A program made the translations under genes and the position numbers. This document shows positions 1-10,944 of a DNA stretch of 33,674 bases, one piece after another (the stretch's first letter is position 1; every line of letters starts with the position of its first letter). The notes below the pieces were generated by a model, which made no database searches, had not been told where the DNA came from, and saw only the letters and a list, made by a program, of their open reading frames with translations. This DNA is from Chara braunii (lineage: Eukaryota > Streptophyta > Charophyceae > Charales > Characeae), in assembly GCA_003427395.1 (NCBI GenBank), contig BFEA01000220.1, positions 1,636,514 through 1,670,187 of the forward strand, given 5' to 3'.

Positions 1-371
1 TGAGGGGAAGGAGGTGAAAGTCTCCTCTCTCTTTCTTTTTCAAGACACTGACCAGTGAAAGGCAGAGCCGTGATGGACTGCAGGAACCATGGAGAAGAAA
101 ACCGGCCATGGCCGGTGGCTGAACTTAAAGCTATGGGCCGTGGTAAGCAAACTCCACTGTTCCTCTCCTCCTCACTACCTTTACTCTGTGTTACTCTACT
201 CTACCTCGAGGCTGCTCCAGTTGCCAATCCAGCAGCCTGGCGGCCAATTTGAGAATGAAACCACCTCCCCACTGGACTGGCCCTCCTCAATAATAACTAT
301 GGGCCTGCCAAACTCTCCACCTGGGCTCTCCCTAGGTGTCGGATTGAACTGTGATTCGTTGGTCCAGATTA

Positions 372-509
372 GAGACCGAGGTTCTTTTTTTTTCTGTTCT
401 TTTTTAAATATGGCCTGATGGACCACGGATCAGATATTAAACTGATCAGAACAGATACTTCACTTTATCTTAGCCAAAAGGCCGAAAAAGGTATGAGAGG
501 GCGAGGTTC
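372..509 (-). pseudogene. U2 snRNA retrocopy (3'-truncated, A-rich tail)
   Basis: On the minus strand, 494 down to about 405 reads as the 5' part of U2 snRNA: CGGCCTTTTGGCTAAGAT, then GTATCTGTTC and TCAGTTTAATATCTGAT. It resembles U2 through the stem-loop IIa region; then the sequence becomes A-rich (404-385) with no Sm site or stem III/IV. The branch-point pairing element GUAGUA reads GAAGUA. The insert lies between AGAGACCGAGGTTC (371-384) and AGAGGGCGAGGTTC (496-509), 12 of 14 matching, a likely target-site duplication. It looks like a LINE-mobilised retropseudogene rather than a working U2 gene. Confidence 0.85.
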
Positions 510-2619
510 ACGCTCATAGCCCAGGCCCAAAAATGTGTTTCTTGTGTCCCCCTGCTGATGTGTTGGCCCAGCATCATTGCCTCAGCAATAGGACCTGGAC
601 CGTCCAACTGTGCTCCAATGGCCCATATCAGGGGCCGAGGTCCTACCTCCTATCCCAGCCCCAAGAATGTGTGGCCAGGGTCTATACTGATGTCCAGCCT
701 CAGGAGCAGGACCTCGACATTAAGCTACATGTAGTGTGGACACTACGGATGAGTGGAGGGCCTGCCACAACTCCCAGGTAGGCCATCAGTGGCCCTCTCA
801 TACATCAGAGACAGAACCGAGCAACAAAATAGAGTGGAATTCGAGGTTTTTGAACTAGTGAAGATAGAGAAATCAGTGAGGAGAGTGGAGGAAGAAAGCC
901 TAATAAGACCTATTAATTGCACGGATAGGTTCAAAGAAATCAGCACTTGGAATAAGGAACAGGGATATGTGCACAGAAGAAGCGAGAGAATACAGGACCA
1001 AATCCTTCTTCACAGGCTTGAAAAAGACATCAGGGAGTTGGGAGTTTGGTCCTGCAGAATGGGTTTAGTTTGTCAGGCTACGTGAGCGTAATACCGAAGA
1101 CGTGATCACTCCCTATGACTATGAAGGCAAGATAGACTGAATGATCTTGTGGAAGCACCGCTTGATAAGCCCCACCCCATGCACTACAAGATCTCCTCAC
1201 AATGTTTTTCCCTGGGCACTGAGGTGATCCCGCAGAACCATGGTACAGGAAGGTACTGACGAGATAAGGCGATGCTGGATGAAGAATGGGTGGGGGAGGG
1301 AGACAGAGATAACCTTCTCCATATCCACACACAAACGATGAAGTAGGGAGGGTCAGGCAGGGACAGGAGGGAGCTGTGCCCAAGCGCTGCATGGGGGGGT
1401 GACTCTCACCTCCTGGAATACAAGGCTGGAGAAGGGTGGTGGAAAGGAAAGATGGGAGAAGAGGGAAGGAGAGAGTTATTACGGGAAGGAGGAAAGTTGA
1501 AGACAAGTGTGAAGTTTCTTATCGACCGGGTTGGTTTATTGTTCACGAGTAAGGGATGCAGGGAGACACCTGGACACAGTGGGGAGCAGATGTGAAAAGT
1601 GACCCACAGGAACGGATTATCACAAATCCAAGCACTTACCTATATAGAACAAAGGACAAGGTTGGAACAGAAGCTCCATACGATGGAACCGGACTGATAA
1701 AGGCAGGTTTTTTTTTGACACAGATGAAGCGGGGCAAGTTTGTATGATTCATCACTCATAGGGCGATGGAACTAAGTAAATTGTGCCTTCATCACTCTTG
1801 GGGGGAAACATTTGGCGTTGTCTAGGTCCAGGAAAAGGAAAGGACACAAAACTAGGGTGCATGCAATAAGTTTTTGTTGAGCCAAAAAAAAAGTTTCTGT
1901 CGAGCCAGGCAAAGGGTGGTGGAAATAAGGGGTGAACAAATGGATCAAGCGCAAACAGACAAATAACCCTATACTAGGCATCAATGGATGGGACAGAAAC
2001 GGGGAAGTTAGTCAGGACAAACACGTATTCTAGACTCTGAGGAAATCAAGCCGGCAACGAGCGAGTGGAAGATAAGTATTTATCTTACAAGTAACGATCA
2101 GGACAGAAGACACGATGGACGAGCAATCATTCTGCTTTGGAGCATAGCAATAGAAAGCTGTGTATCCGGCCCCATGTAGTTGCAGTAGAAGTTGATCAAG
2201 CGGAGGGGGCAGGACCCCCCTTAATAGGGTCACATCCCTTAGGCAGGGGTCAAAACCTAAAATCAGTCTGCACTCTGCAGGCTGATCGTGATGACCTGAT
2301 TCCCAATTCTGGATTCAATCCTTGCTCTAAATATTTGTCTTATCCACATTACATTATTTATATTGCATTCTTTGATTCCTTTGGGTGGTAGAAAGTTTTA
2401 TTCACGTCTTCACTTCCATCACTCCGACTTTTGCTAGTCTGTAATGACCTCCCAAACACAGACTGACACACAGCTGATTTCTGAGTTGTGCTCATGGAAT
2501 GTATGCCTTGCTGAGTTTCCCGCTTGTTGCTGGGTTTTCTAAGTCTGTGTGGGTGCGTGCTTGCTGGTCTGCATGCCTGTCTGAGTGTTTGTCGGTTTGA
2601 GTGTGTAGGTTTAGTGTGT
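510..2619. other. Non-coding stretch, nothing recognised
   Basis: No PurL exon, RNA gene or recognisable transposon was seen. Open frames here are short and unlike known families. It probably belongs to an intron of PurL upstream of the first visible exon, but could be intergenic if the 5' exons lie elsewhere. Confidence 0.4.
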
Positions 2620-3340
2620 GTGTGACCCGCAAGGGCACTTGGTTGTTCGGAAGGCCTGAAGGGCCGGTACTTACCTGTGGCTGTGACATTGAGGGTTGCA
2701 GCGGGGAAAACACTCGAGGGGTGGGAAATAGGCCCGCGACACTTGAAGCAGCGGAAAAACACTCGAGTAGCAGGTAGGCCGGTACCACGCCAGGTAGAGG
2801 TATATGTGCCGGTTACTCGAGGGCGAGCAGAAGACAAAAGTTGGCATTTTTAGAGGCCCAGTAGTTGTAGGCTAGGTCTAGGCGGGTGCCAGTCCAACCA
2901 GTCTGAGTCTAGGGCCTGTACGGGCAATATCAGAGTCTGCAATGATGTTTCCCTCCGAAAGGGAGGAGGTACCGGTTGCTTGGAGGCCAATCGCCAAGAG
3001 GCAAGTAGGCCACTATATCTCCAGGAGGAGCGAAGTGCTCCTCCTCATTGTTGGTGTGCAAGTTTGGTGACACACTGGTTGGAGCGCTGGCTGGAGCAGC
3101 GCTAGCTTGGAGCGGTGCTGCTGGGGAGGAGCAAGGGCAGGAGGAAGAAGACCAGGACTAGGAGGGAGGAGCGACAGAGGTACTTACCTGGCTATGGTAG
3201 TTGCCATCTTCATCGCCTTTGTGGGCGCTGCAGCAAGAAGGCCCCAGCAGGGGTAGAGCTACATCAAGAAGGCTTGAGGCAGACTCAGGCATGGCGGCCT
3301 GAGCCAGAGCAGCCATAACTGCTTGAGTTGTCTTCTACAC
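2620..3340. repeat. GC-rich, hairpin-rich repeat block
   Basis: The composition shifts to GC-rich. Direct copies of GCAGCGG-GAAAACACTCGAG occur at 2698-2718 and about 2748-2767, and CTCGAG recurs near 2816. Short hairpins include CCCTCC-GAAA-GGGAGG near 2951 and AGGAGGAGC/GCTCCTCCT at 3023-3045. Words such as CCGGTAC, TTGGAGCGCT and CATAAC-GC-TGAG recur in the GC-rich island at 20400-20880, suggesting a shared mobile element of unknown class. Confidence 0.45.
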
Positions 3341-3481
3341 ATCAGGGCAAGGCCCTAACAGTTGGCCATAGCCTCGGCCTAGGAGGAAGGAGGAAGAAGG
3401 GTGGCCATGGCTATGGTGGACCTCATGTGATACCTGCAGAAGAAGAGGGATTTGGACATTGATTCTGGTCCAGCCATTCAA

Positions 3482-3482
<1 letters not shown>

Positions 3483-3524
<42 letters not shown>

Positions 3525-3548
3525 GTTATTATTATTATTATTATTATT
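3483..3548. repeat. (ATT)n microsatellite
   Basis: About 22 ATT/TTA triplets with one G interruption. Confidence 0.98.
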
Positions 3549-3640
3549 TCTTGTTTGAACAAGAGGGGAGGAGATAGGGAAGAGGAGGGTGGTTGGCAAA
3601 GAAGAGCATTATCATTTTGGTCTATGCTGGTGTACATCAT

Positions 3641-3664
3641 CTTCTTCTTCTTCTTCTTCTTCTT
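3641..3664. repeat. (CTT)n microsatellite
   Basis: Eight CTT triplets leading into a pyrimidine-rich stretch. Confidence 0.95.
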
Positions 3665-3669
3665 TCCCT

Positions 3670-5100
3670 CTCTCTCCTCTCAAGTTCATTCATTTCTTTT
3701 TGCAATTGGACGGCATTGTACTTTCTGATGAATGTGTACTTCAAAATTGGCCAGGATCATAACAAATCGCTAGAAAAAGGGAAAGCGGCGTTTGATCTCC
3801 ACCATTCTTTATTGAATTTATGAGAATTCTTGTGCATTGCAAAAGTTTGTGTATTTCTTGGATGCTTGTCAATTCGACCATTGCAGGCTAGGGGACGGAA
3901 CCATTTTCCTCGATTTGGGTGAGAGAATGGATTCAGGCAACAAGGGAATCCCCTTTCACCCTATTTTGTTTTGCGCTCCTCACACTTTCCACTCCAAACA
4001 TTAATTCCATTTTTAGTGAACAGGGGAACGATGAAAAGTTCTTATTTTGGTCCCTTGTACCAAATCTGAGTGACACTGATTATCTCCCGCTGATTGGAGA
4101 GTGTCTGGCTCAGTCACCACCTGGGTGAGGTTGTTGGTGGATGGCTGAGGAGGAGGAAGGGGAGAAAATCCCCTCGCATTCTGTTTGCGCGCTGGTCCTG
4201 CAGAAGTAGAAGTCGTTCTCAACAAATTTTAGTGTACCAGTACCAATTATTGCCTCCAGCAATCTGTCCAACACCTGTTACATGAATTTGCGAAGTTTGG
4301 GAAGGGAACCGCTCCTGCAATAGCACCAGCAACTGACTAACCAGTTGTCCGTGTTAGATCCAGCGATCTGTTTTAACGGCTTGAGAGGAACTTGACAAAT
4401 AGCTGATTTTCAGACCTGTTTTATTAAGGGTAAGAAGATGGGGGGAAGGGGCCTTGCTTACCAGGATGGGGGTACTCGAACAGGAGAAATCAATGATGTC
4501 GGTCTTCGCGGGGCCGTAACGTGAGGAAGTATAAGCATGGGTTTACAAAACTTTACATAAAATTTCATGAGGAAACGGACTGATGCTCCCCAGAGTAGAG
4601 AGGAGCCAGGATCATGCAACGCTGTTTTAACTTTTAATTGTTAAATTTTAATTGAATAACAGAAGTTCAGGCTGGCACACTGCTTGGTGTGTTGGAAATG
4701 TATGTGAAACAGTGAAAGACAATTCCAACACAAGCTAATGTACAGACGAAAACAGCTCCAATTCACCCTTTGTCGAGTACAAGGCCAACCTTTGAGAGAA
4801 GAAGAAAAGGGAAAGGTATGAGACCAACGCAATTCTTTACTGAGTGTATGGCAGCTGGCCCACGGGCAGAAACGGACAAACTTGGCACCGCCCAGTAGCA
4901 GGGATGCCAAGACCAGAACAATGTGGATTTCTCAAGTCTCTTTTCCCCTCCACAAAGTAGAAAAGAGGAAAAAAAAGAAAGTTGAGAAAATGTGGGTCTC
5001 TCAAGCCTCTGCCATGGATGTGATGTATAGGTATTCACTTTGGGAAGGTGCATCAGCCTCGAAGATCAGGCCTTTCAAGAATGAAAATTCTGAAGTGAGA
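3670..5100. other. Non-coding stretch, nothing recognised
   Basis: AT- and pyrimidine-rich non-coding sequence. No exon, RNA gene or element boundary could be supported. Confidence 0.4.
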
Positions 5101-5156
5101 GTTTTGGACAGTCTGAAAATCCTGAATGGTCCTGAAGTGACCATGAAAACCACCCT

Positions 5157-5340
5157 TCACCACTTGAGGATGCAGCCTGCCTAAACAGGTGGTTTTTAAA
5201 CAGGTGGTTTTTAGGGTCTTCGGAGCTTTCACCACTTCAGGACCATTCAAGATTTTCAGACTTGAATGGTCCTGAAGTGGTGAAAGGTCCGAAGACCCTG
5301 AAAACCATCTGTTTAGGCAGGCTGCATCTTGAAGTGGTGA
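5157..5340. repeat. 80-bp near-perfect inverted repeat with 9-nt loop
   Basis: Left arm 5157-5251 and right arm 5261-5340 are reverse complements, with about 5 mismatches over 80 positions after removing one extra 15-bp tandem copy of AAACAGGTGGTTTTT from the left arm. The loop is ATTTTCAGA. A further inverted copy of 5233-5261 lies just outside at 5110-5138 (28 of 29 matching). It lies about 400 bases upstream of the first PurL exon and would form a long hairpin in the pre-mRNA if transcribed. It could be a MITE, a foldback or a small-RNA precursor; no convincing target duplication was seen. Confidence 0.92.
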
Positions 5341-5743
5341 TGAAAAATACGACTGTTGTTAACCTTCTCTCCTATTCAGATGCTGATGAAGAGTCTGGAG
5401 AGGAAGAAGACAAGCTTACCGTAGTCAACCATTATTATTTGGAATTTTTAGTACTTTTTGAGTAAGAATGGGAGTAAGAGTGTGTCTTCATGGGATCTGT
5501 GTTCGATCGTGCCTGCCGGCCAGATACCCACAAGCTGTATATTGACTGCAAAATTGAAATGTGAAATCCACACGTGGTTGCAGTTCCAGCTGGTCTTTGG
5601 CGGATGTACTCAGCAGTGCTAGCTGCAAGTAAACACCCAATGAATGCATTTGACGTGAACCGGTTTTGAAGGCATTCCACCAGTTGGCGAAAACATGTTT
5701 CTGATAATGAGGTGTTGTGATCCTGTGGGCTTTGCTGTGATAG

Positions 5744-5870
5744 TGCGATTCGAGGTTTCTCTGTGACGCCACTTATGCCGCATGCACCAGGTCAGCCTTC
5801 ACCAGTGGCACCTGTTCAGAGGGACTTGGATATTCTGTTCACAGCGGAAACTCACAACTTTCCTTGTGCG
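5744..5870 (+). CDS. purL: PurL exon 1 of window
   Basis: 127 nt: one base completing a codon, then 42 codons beginning [12 protein letters not shown] and ending [17 protein letters not shown]. The ETHNFP segment is a signature of the large PurL. The donor is GCG|GTAAGT. The acceptor is placed at the AG of 5742-5743, because SAIRG is the family motif just upstream; its pyrimidine tract is weak, so the 5' edge is less certain than the 3' edge. If correct, the preceding intron is phase 2. No upstream PurL exon was recognised in 1-5743. Confidence 0.92.
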
Positions 5871-8800
5871 GTAAGTTTCTGTGTTTTGTTCATCCATTCT
5901 GCGACACATGTTCAGAGATTTTCCACTTCCTTGCTTGCCTCTCTGCTTCATTGTCAGTGAGTTCCATCTACTTCTGTGTATTTACTTCTGTGTATTTATT
6001 TCACTTGTGGTGGTTATATGTGCCGTACATTGTTTTCAGACGAGTTTTTCCTACGTTGTCAGATAGCTGCTCTTTGATTTGTTTTTTTTGGAGGGGCAAA
6101 ATTTTGAGTCACATTGTTGTCTTTCTTACTGAGAAGTCTAAACTGATATTTTGCTCCTGACACTTTGTATGACATTTACGTTATATTGTTGTGTTGACTT
6201 TCCTCCTCTTTTCTAGAAAATTAAACCTGTGTTTTTACTCATGTTTTCCAGTTTGTTATTAGGTTCTTGTTTGTTTGAAACTTGCATTGTATTGGCTTGT
6301 TATTTTGTTTGTAACTTCGTAGAATCTTCTTCATTGTTTGAACTTTTTCCGCATTAATGACGTGGGCACACTAGACTAGCTGTTTCCTCCCATGTGATAA
6401 CCTTCCCTTTCTGATCTGCCTCCTGTTCGTTGGGGTCCGCCTTGTCTCTGAAAGGGTATTCATACCTGAACCCAGGGTTTGCCCTTCGCCTTGCAGCTTC
6501 TTTCTTTTTCTTCGTTTTTGTTTTGTTTGGTACCCCCTACCCCCTTTTTTTTCTTTGCCCCATTTTTATGACCCAGACCTTCAGACAGCCATCTAGACAG
6601 TCCAAATTTCTGAGTCTGGACACTGCTGTTCTGATGGTCTGTCCGGATTACGTTTTTCGTTTTGATTTATTTTTGAAAACACAGTGACCCCTTCTATTCT
6701 GGGCAAGCATGTTTGTACATCCAGAGAAGGGGGGAGATCAGACCAGAGAAGGAGAACAGTCTAGCCCTTGTGGTACTAGTTACCTAGCAAAGGGAAAGCT
6801 GCAACAAGGGGTCCCACCCCCACAAACCATTCTCCAGGGGGCCACCCTGTTGGCCGGGAGGCTTGCTAGCAGCACCCAGACACTCAGCAGGATGGCCCTC
6901 AGAGAGGCGGGGCGTGGGGAGGGGCCTCCCTGCAGTTCCTCAGGCCGCCTATCGAGGCCCACACGTCACTAGGTCATCGCTTTCCACCTTCGTCCACCTT
7001 TGTCGTACTCTCATCCTGTCCATCTTATCTTGTTTAACCCGCCTTTAACAGCACTCTACAACATTTCTTGTCCCTCGTACTTTTGTTTTGGCTGGCTCCA
7101 TATCTCTTACTATCTCTATGCCCCTTGCTCCCTGATTCCTATCTCGGTAGTTCCATGTATCCTTGTGCAGTCTTATATGACTCAACATCATTGTCCATCC
7201 GTATAGTAGTATTATGGTCCTCCCAGCGCCTTGTAACCCCTATATCTTTTAATGTTCCCGTACTCTTTTAGTGCTTTCCAATGTTTGCACCCCTCCGCCC
7301 CTCACCCTCCCTATCCGCCCTACACCCCCCCATTCCCCTTTCCCCTACTTGCCCTCCTCTGATCACCTCCCCCTAATATTGTACAGCTATCAACCAGCTT
7401 TCTAACTCTACCTGGCGCCTACCCCCTACCCCCCTGACTACTATACATGTCGGCTGCTTTTCTCAACTACTCTACTGCCTGCTCAGATTCTTCCTCCACT
7501 TCGCCCGGGGCATTTGACGTAGCAGCTCTGGGCCGAACTGCATGCGGCCCGTCTCGGGGGTCTCGGGCTAGCAGCTGCGGGTATGAGCCCCATCTGGCCC
7601 AGAAACGTTCCTCCTTCCGTTCTCCTGTGTTCCTGCTTTGGTGCCGATCCGCCAGGAGAGCCACCCAAATATTTGCCAGCGTCCTGTCCTGGTATACCTG
7701 CAGCAGGGGGGAGGTGCCCTGTCTACAGCGCTCGTTCCTCAATGTCCACAAGGCCCACAACACCGCCACCCTCAGGATTTCAGGTGCCATCAGATCCTTC
7801 GGTTGTGCCCTGTCCACTTCCATTAGTGCCCCCAATAGGATGGGGCACTGTTTCCCCTTGTCCACAGCCCACTGCACATCTCTGATCCTTGTGTCGGCTC
7901 TTAGATGCCAACCACTGTGCTGTGGGATCGCTAGATGATACAGCTTCCATAAGAGACCCGCCTGTTTCTGGTCTGGCAGGGCTGACAGAAATGCGCAGTG
8001 ATCATTCGACCTTTGTTGCGTCCATCTGCTGAAGTAGGCGTCAGGGATCCAGTTCCTTTTCCCACCGAGTCCTCAGCTCCTCACAGATGTTCACCGGCTC
8101 CAGTATAGAGTTGTGGATGTTCTTTGTAGTAAGGTTCTGGAGCGGGACATCTTCCTTTGCATTCTTTGTATCGGCCATTCCGATTGTTAGATCCCGCCGC
8201 CTGGATGCGATTAAAAAGGGCAAGTATTGTCCCTCCCCCTGTACTCCTTCCCTCGCATACCGCCACCTTTTTCGATCGAATTCTATCCATGCTTTTCCGG
8301 GGGTTTGCTTCCCCCACCACGTCCTCCTGCATGGGTTCCCCCAGCCCTTCGTACCCCATACTGATGCGCCAACTGGTGACCTGTAGTCTTCCGTCTACCA
8401 GCACGTGTCTCCCCGCATCCTCACCCATTCCCCCGGGGGGATCGTGTCCTTCCTCAGCAGTTCGGAGCCCAGGTGCAGGCACACTCCGGATAAAGTTGTA
8501 CACAAATCCAAGCAGGGTGAAAATCAGAAAGCAAATCAGTAATACTTCGTGGGAATGCCCTTCATGACATCCATCAAAATTGGAATGATACCGACGGTTA
8601 GCCAAGCCCAGGTGCAGGTACACTCTGGACAATGTCAGGGCTTGTGTCAGGCACAACCATGCTTTTCTTCCAAATGCATCGAAATTTGAAGGGCTTTTTG
8701 TCATCAGGTGTACATCATTTGTCCTTGCTCAGAGGCATTGATCCGACTGATTAGGTCGATCCCCGTCAATGATTGGTTCCGCTGATCACCTTTTGATCCC

Positions 8801-10064
8801 TGACGATGATCCACCCCACTGATCAACTTGGTCCCTTTCAATGAACCCTGAGCGTGTAACTTGTTGTTTCCCTCAATGCCATCTATGTACAACAGGTTGC
8901 ACCTTTCCCAGGAGCAGAAACCGGTGCTGGCGGGCGTATTCGTGATACTCATGCTACTGGAGTTGGCTCCCTTATCGTGGCTGGTACGGCAGGCTATTGC
9001 GTTGGAAATTTGCAGGTATGGCACGCCTTTTTACTCTTTATGACTCCCTCTTCAATGTACATTTTAAACTAGCTCAATTGTGCAATGTACAAGAAACTAA
9101 ACCCACGGTTCGGAGGGCACTTGTTACGACTGTCTAGGCTCGACTCTTCGAGCCTACGAGCTTATTATTTTCAGTTAGTTCTGACCTGTATGTTCTAAAT
9201 TCTAATAATTAATTAGTTACAGCTTTGACTTTGAGCTGTCGAGCTGGTGGTTGAATTTCGTAAGTTGCTACAAACGAATGGATTAGTACGAACTGCAGAG
9301 TCCCAAGGCGATGTTATCATGTGTGTTTGTAGTGTGGAATCCTGTAGTCAGTCTGGAGTATGAAGGCCACTTGTAGATCTGTGTGGGTGTATATAGGGAC
9401 CCACACACACACTCCCCTTGTGGAGAACTACTAAATACATATGAATGCGCATCGCTAAGGGAACAGAAAATATAAGGTGCAGGTGTGCCGAATGGTAGGC
9501 CGATTTTGTCACACTTAAGTACACAGGCATGGTGGGCCTTGCACCATTCTCGTATAAGATTATGAAGTAAGGTGCTTCTCATATAAGATTATCAAAACAA
9601 TACAAATGATTGTTTTTGTTTTTTAAAGAAATTCGTATAAGATTATGAAGTAAGGTGGTTCTCAAATTTGGACCTACAAAGCAAGGTTGTGCTAAATTTT
9701 GGATCTACAAATCTGGGTGGAAACGAGGTTGTTCTGCTGACAGTATACAACACACACACGGAGAAAGGGTTAGATCAGGCCTCCAGCAAAGTCGCAGCGA
9801 AAGTCACTGGTCGCTCAGACTTATCGAGGTCAGTTGTGCCTCAGATGGGCTAGTTTCTGTTTGAGGAAACATGAACATGCCGAGGATATTGTTGAGTACG
9901 ACTTTACTATGCTCATCCGCAGTGGTTAGATGGTTATGGGACGTTGAAGCGAAGATGTGCAGAAGTACTAGTATCGTTGGATTGCAAACATGGTATGGAA
10001 ATGCAGCAGAGGCATGGTGGTGGTGCGCTGAGGCTTTTGCAAAATGGTATGAAAAGGTTTGGAA

Positions 10065-10095
<31 letters not shown>

Positions 10096-10899
10096 ACCTT
10101 GTTAGGCCCCGTACACCGTAGTGAATTAATGAAGCCTCTGGCCAAACTGCAACCCTCTGGGAAAGGGAGGAGGGAGCAAGGAAATTGTGCCTGGCATGAG
10201 CTGATTTCTAATCGCTAATTACTTTGACTGATTGCCGTTCTAGGAATCATGAAGTGCATTGAACGTTACAAGGATCATTGGGCACAACTTCGACTATGCT
10301 TTGAGAACAGAGAAGTTGCAAAATGAAGATAGCGAAGGTTATTGACAAAAACCGACTGACGATACCCGGAAAAGGATAGATTTGGAGGCCTCAGCTGTTG
10401 ATGTTATCAGATTCATGAGCTCAGAAAGTAAGATGGCCAATCATCTATATTGAAGGGCCCCTTTGGCCTCTTCAGTCTGCCAATTATGTACTTTGGAGGA
10501 CCCCTTTGCTAAATGGTTCCCTCTTTTCTTTTCAAATTCCTCACCAGCTCATCAGCCAGAATATCTTCCAGCCTGTTCACCCTCCCAGCTTCCACAGTGA
10601 CCAGGGACAGGGCTTGAATTCTATAGTCTATTTTGGTCTCAATTCCGAAATATTCAAAGGCATATGACCTCAAAACAACACCACAGATTCACAATACAAA
10701 ATTTCACATGGGTATCTGATGGACAAACCAAAACCGTCATACTCTCAACAGAATGATGACCAAGGTTCTTTATGGGTTGTCATCGGGTATGGTGGCCAGA
10801 TGGGTGGAACTCAGGACCAGGAAGCGAAGCTTCCCCCGATCTGGTTGGGGATGGGAGGGGGGAAGAAGGGGACAGGGAGAGCATAGAGGGAGAGGGAGG

Positions 10900-10944
<45 letters not shown>

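Larger units (their letters stand above)
5871..8895 (+). other. PurL intron 1
   Basis: 3025 bases, GTAAGT to AACAG, phase 0. Contents: T-rich sequence to about 6700, pyrimidine-rich sequence 6960-7440, an antisense LINE fragment 7467-8460, a direct repeat (8466/8605), and a GATC-dense segment 8740-8824 just before the acceptor. Confidence 0.9.

Noticed and set aside
753-1085. 110-codon open frame on + near the U2 copy
   Set aside because: No family resemblance, no clear splice context, and length expected by chance in this much sequence.
2690-2830. CTCGAG-containing direct repeats as LTR ends
   Set aside because: No TG...CA ends, primer-binding site or matching distant copy with target duplications.
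3179-3240. Possible U1 snRNA copy starting GTACTTACCTGG
   Set aside because: Only the first ~10 bases match U1; stem-loop I and later domains are absent. Kept only as part of the CTTACCTG asymmetry finding.
1-5743. Search for upstream PurL exons (NSEHxRH and the segment before SAIRG)
   Set aside because: No frame shows these motifs next to AG/GT sites; the upstream exons must lie before the window or be too diverged to see.
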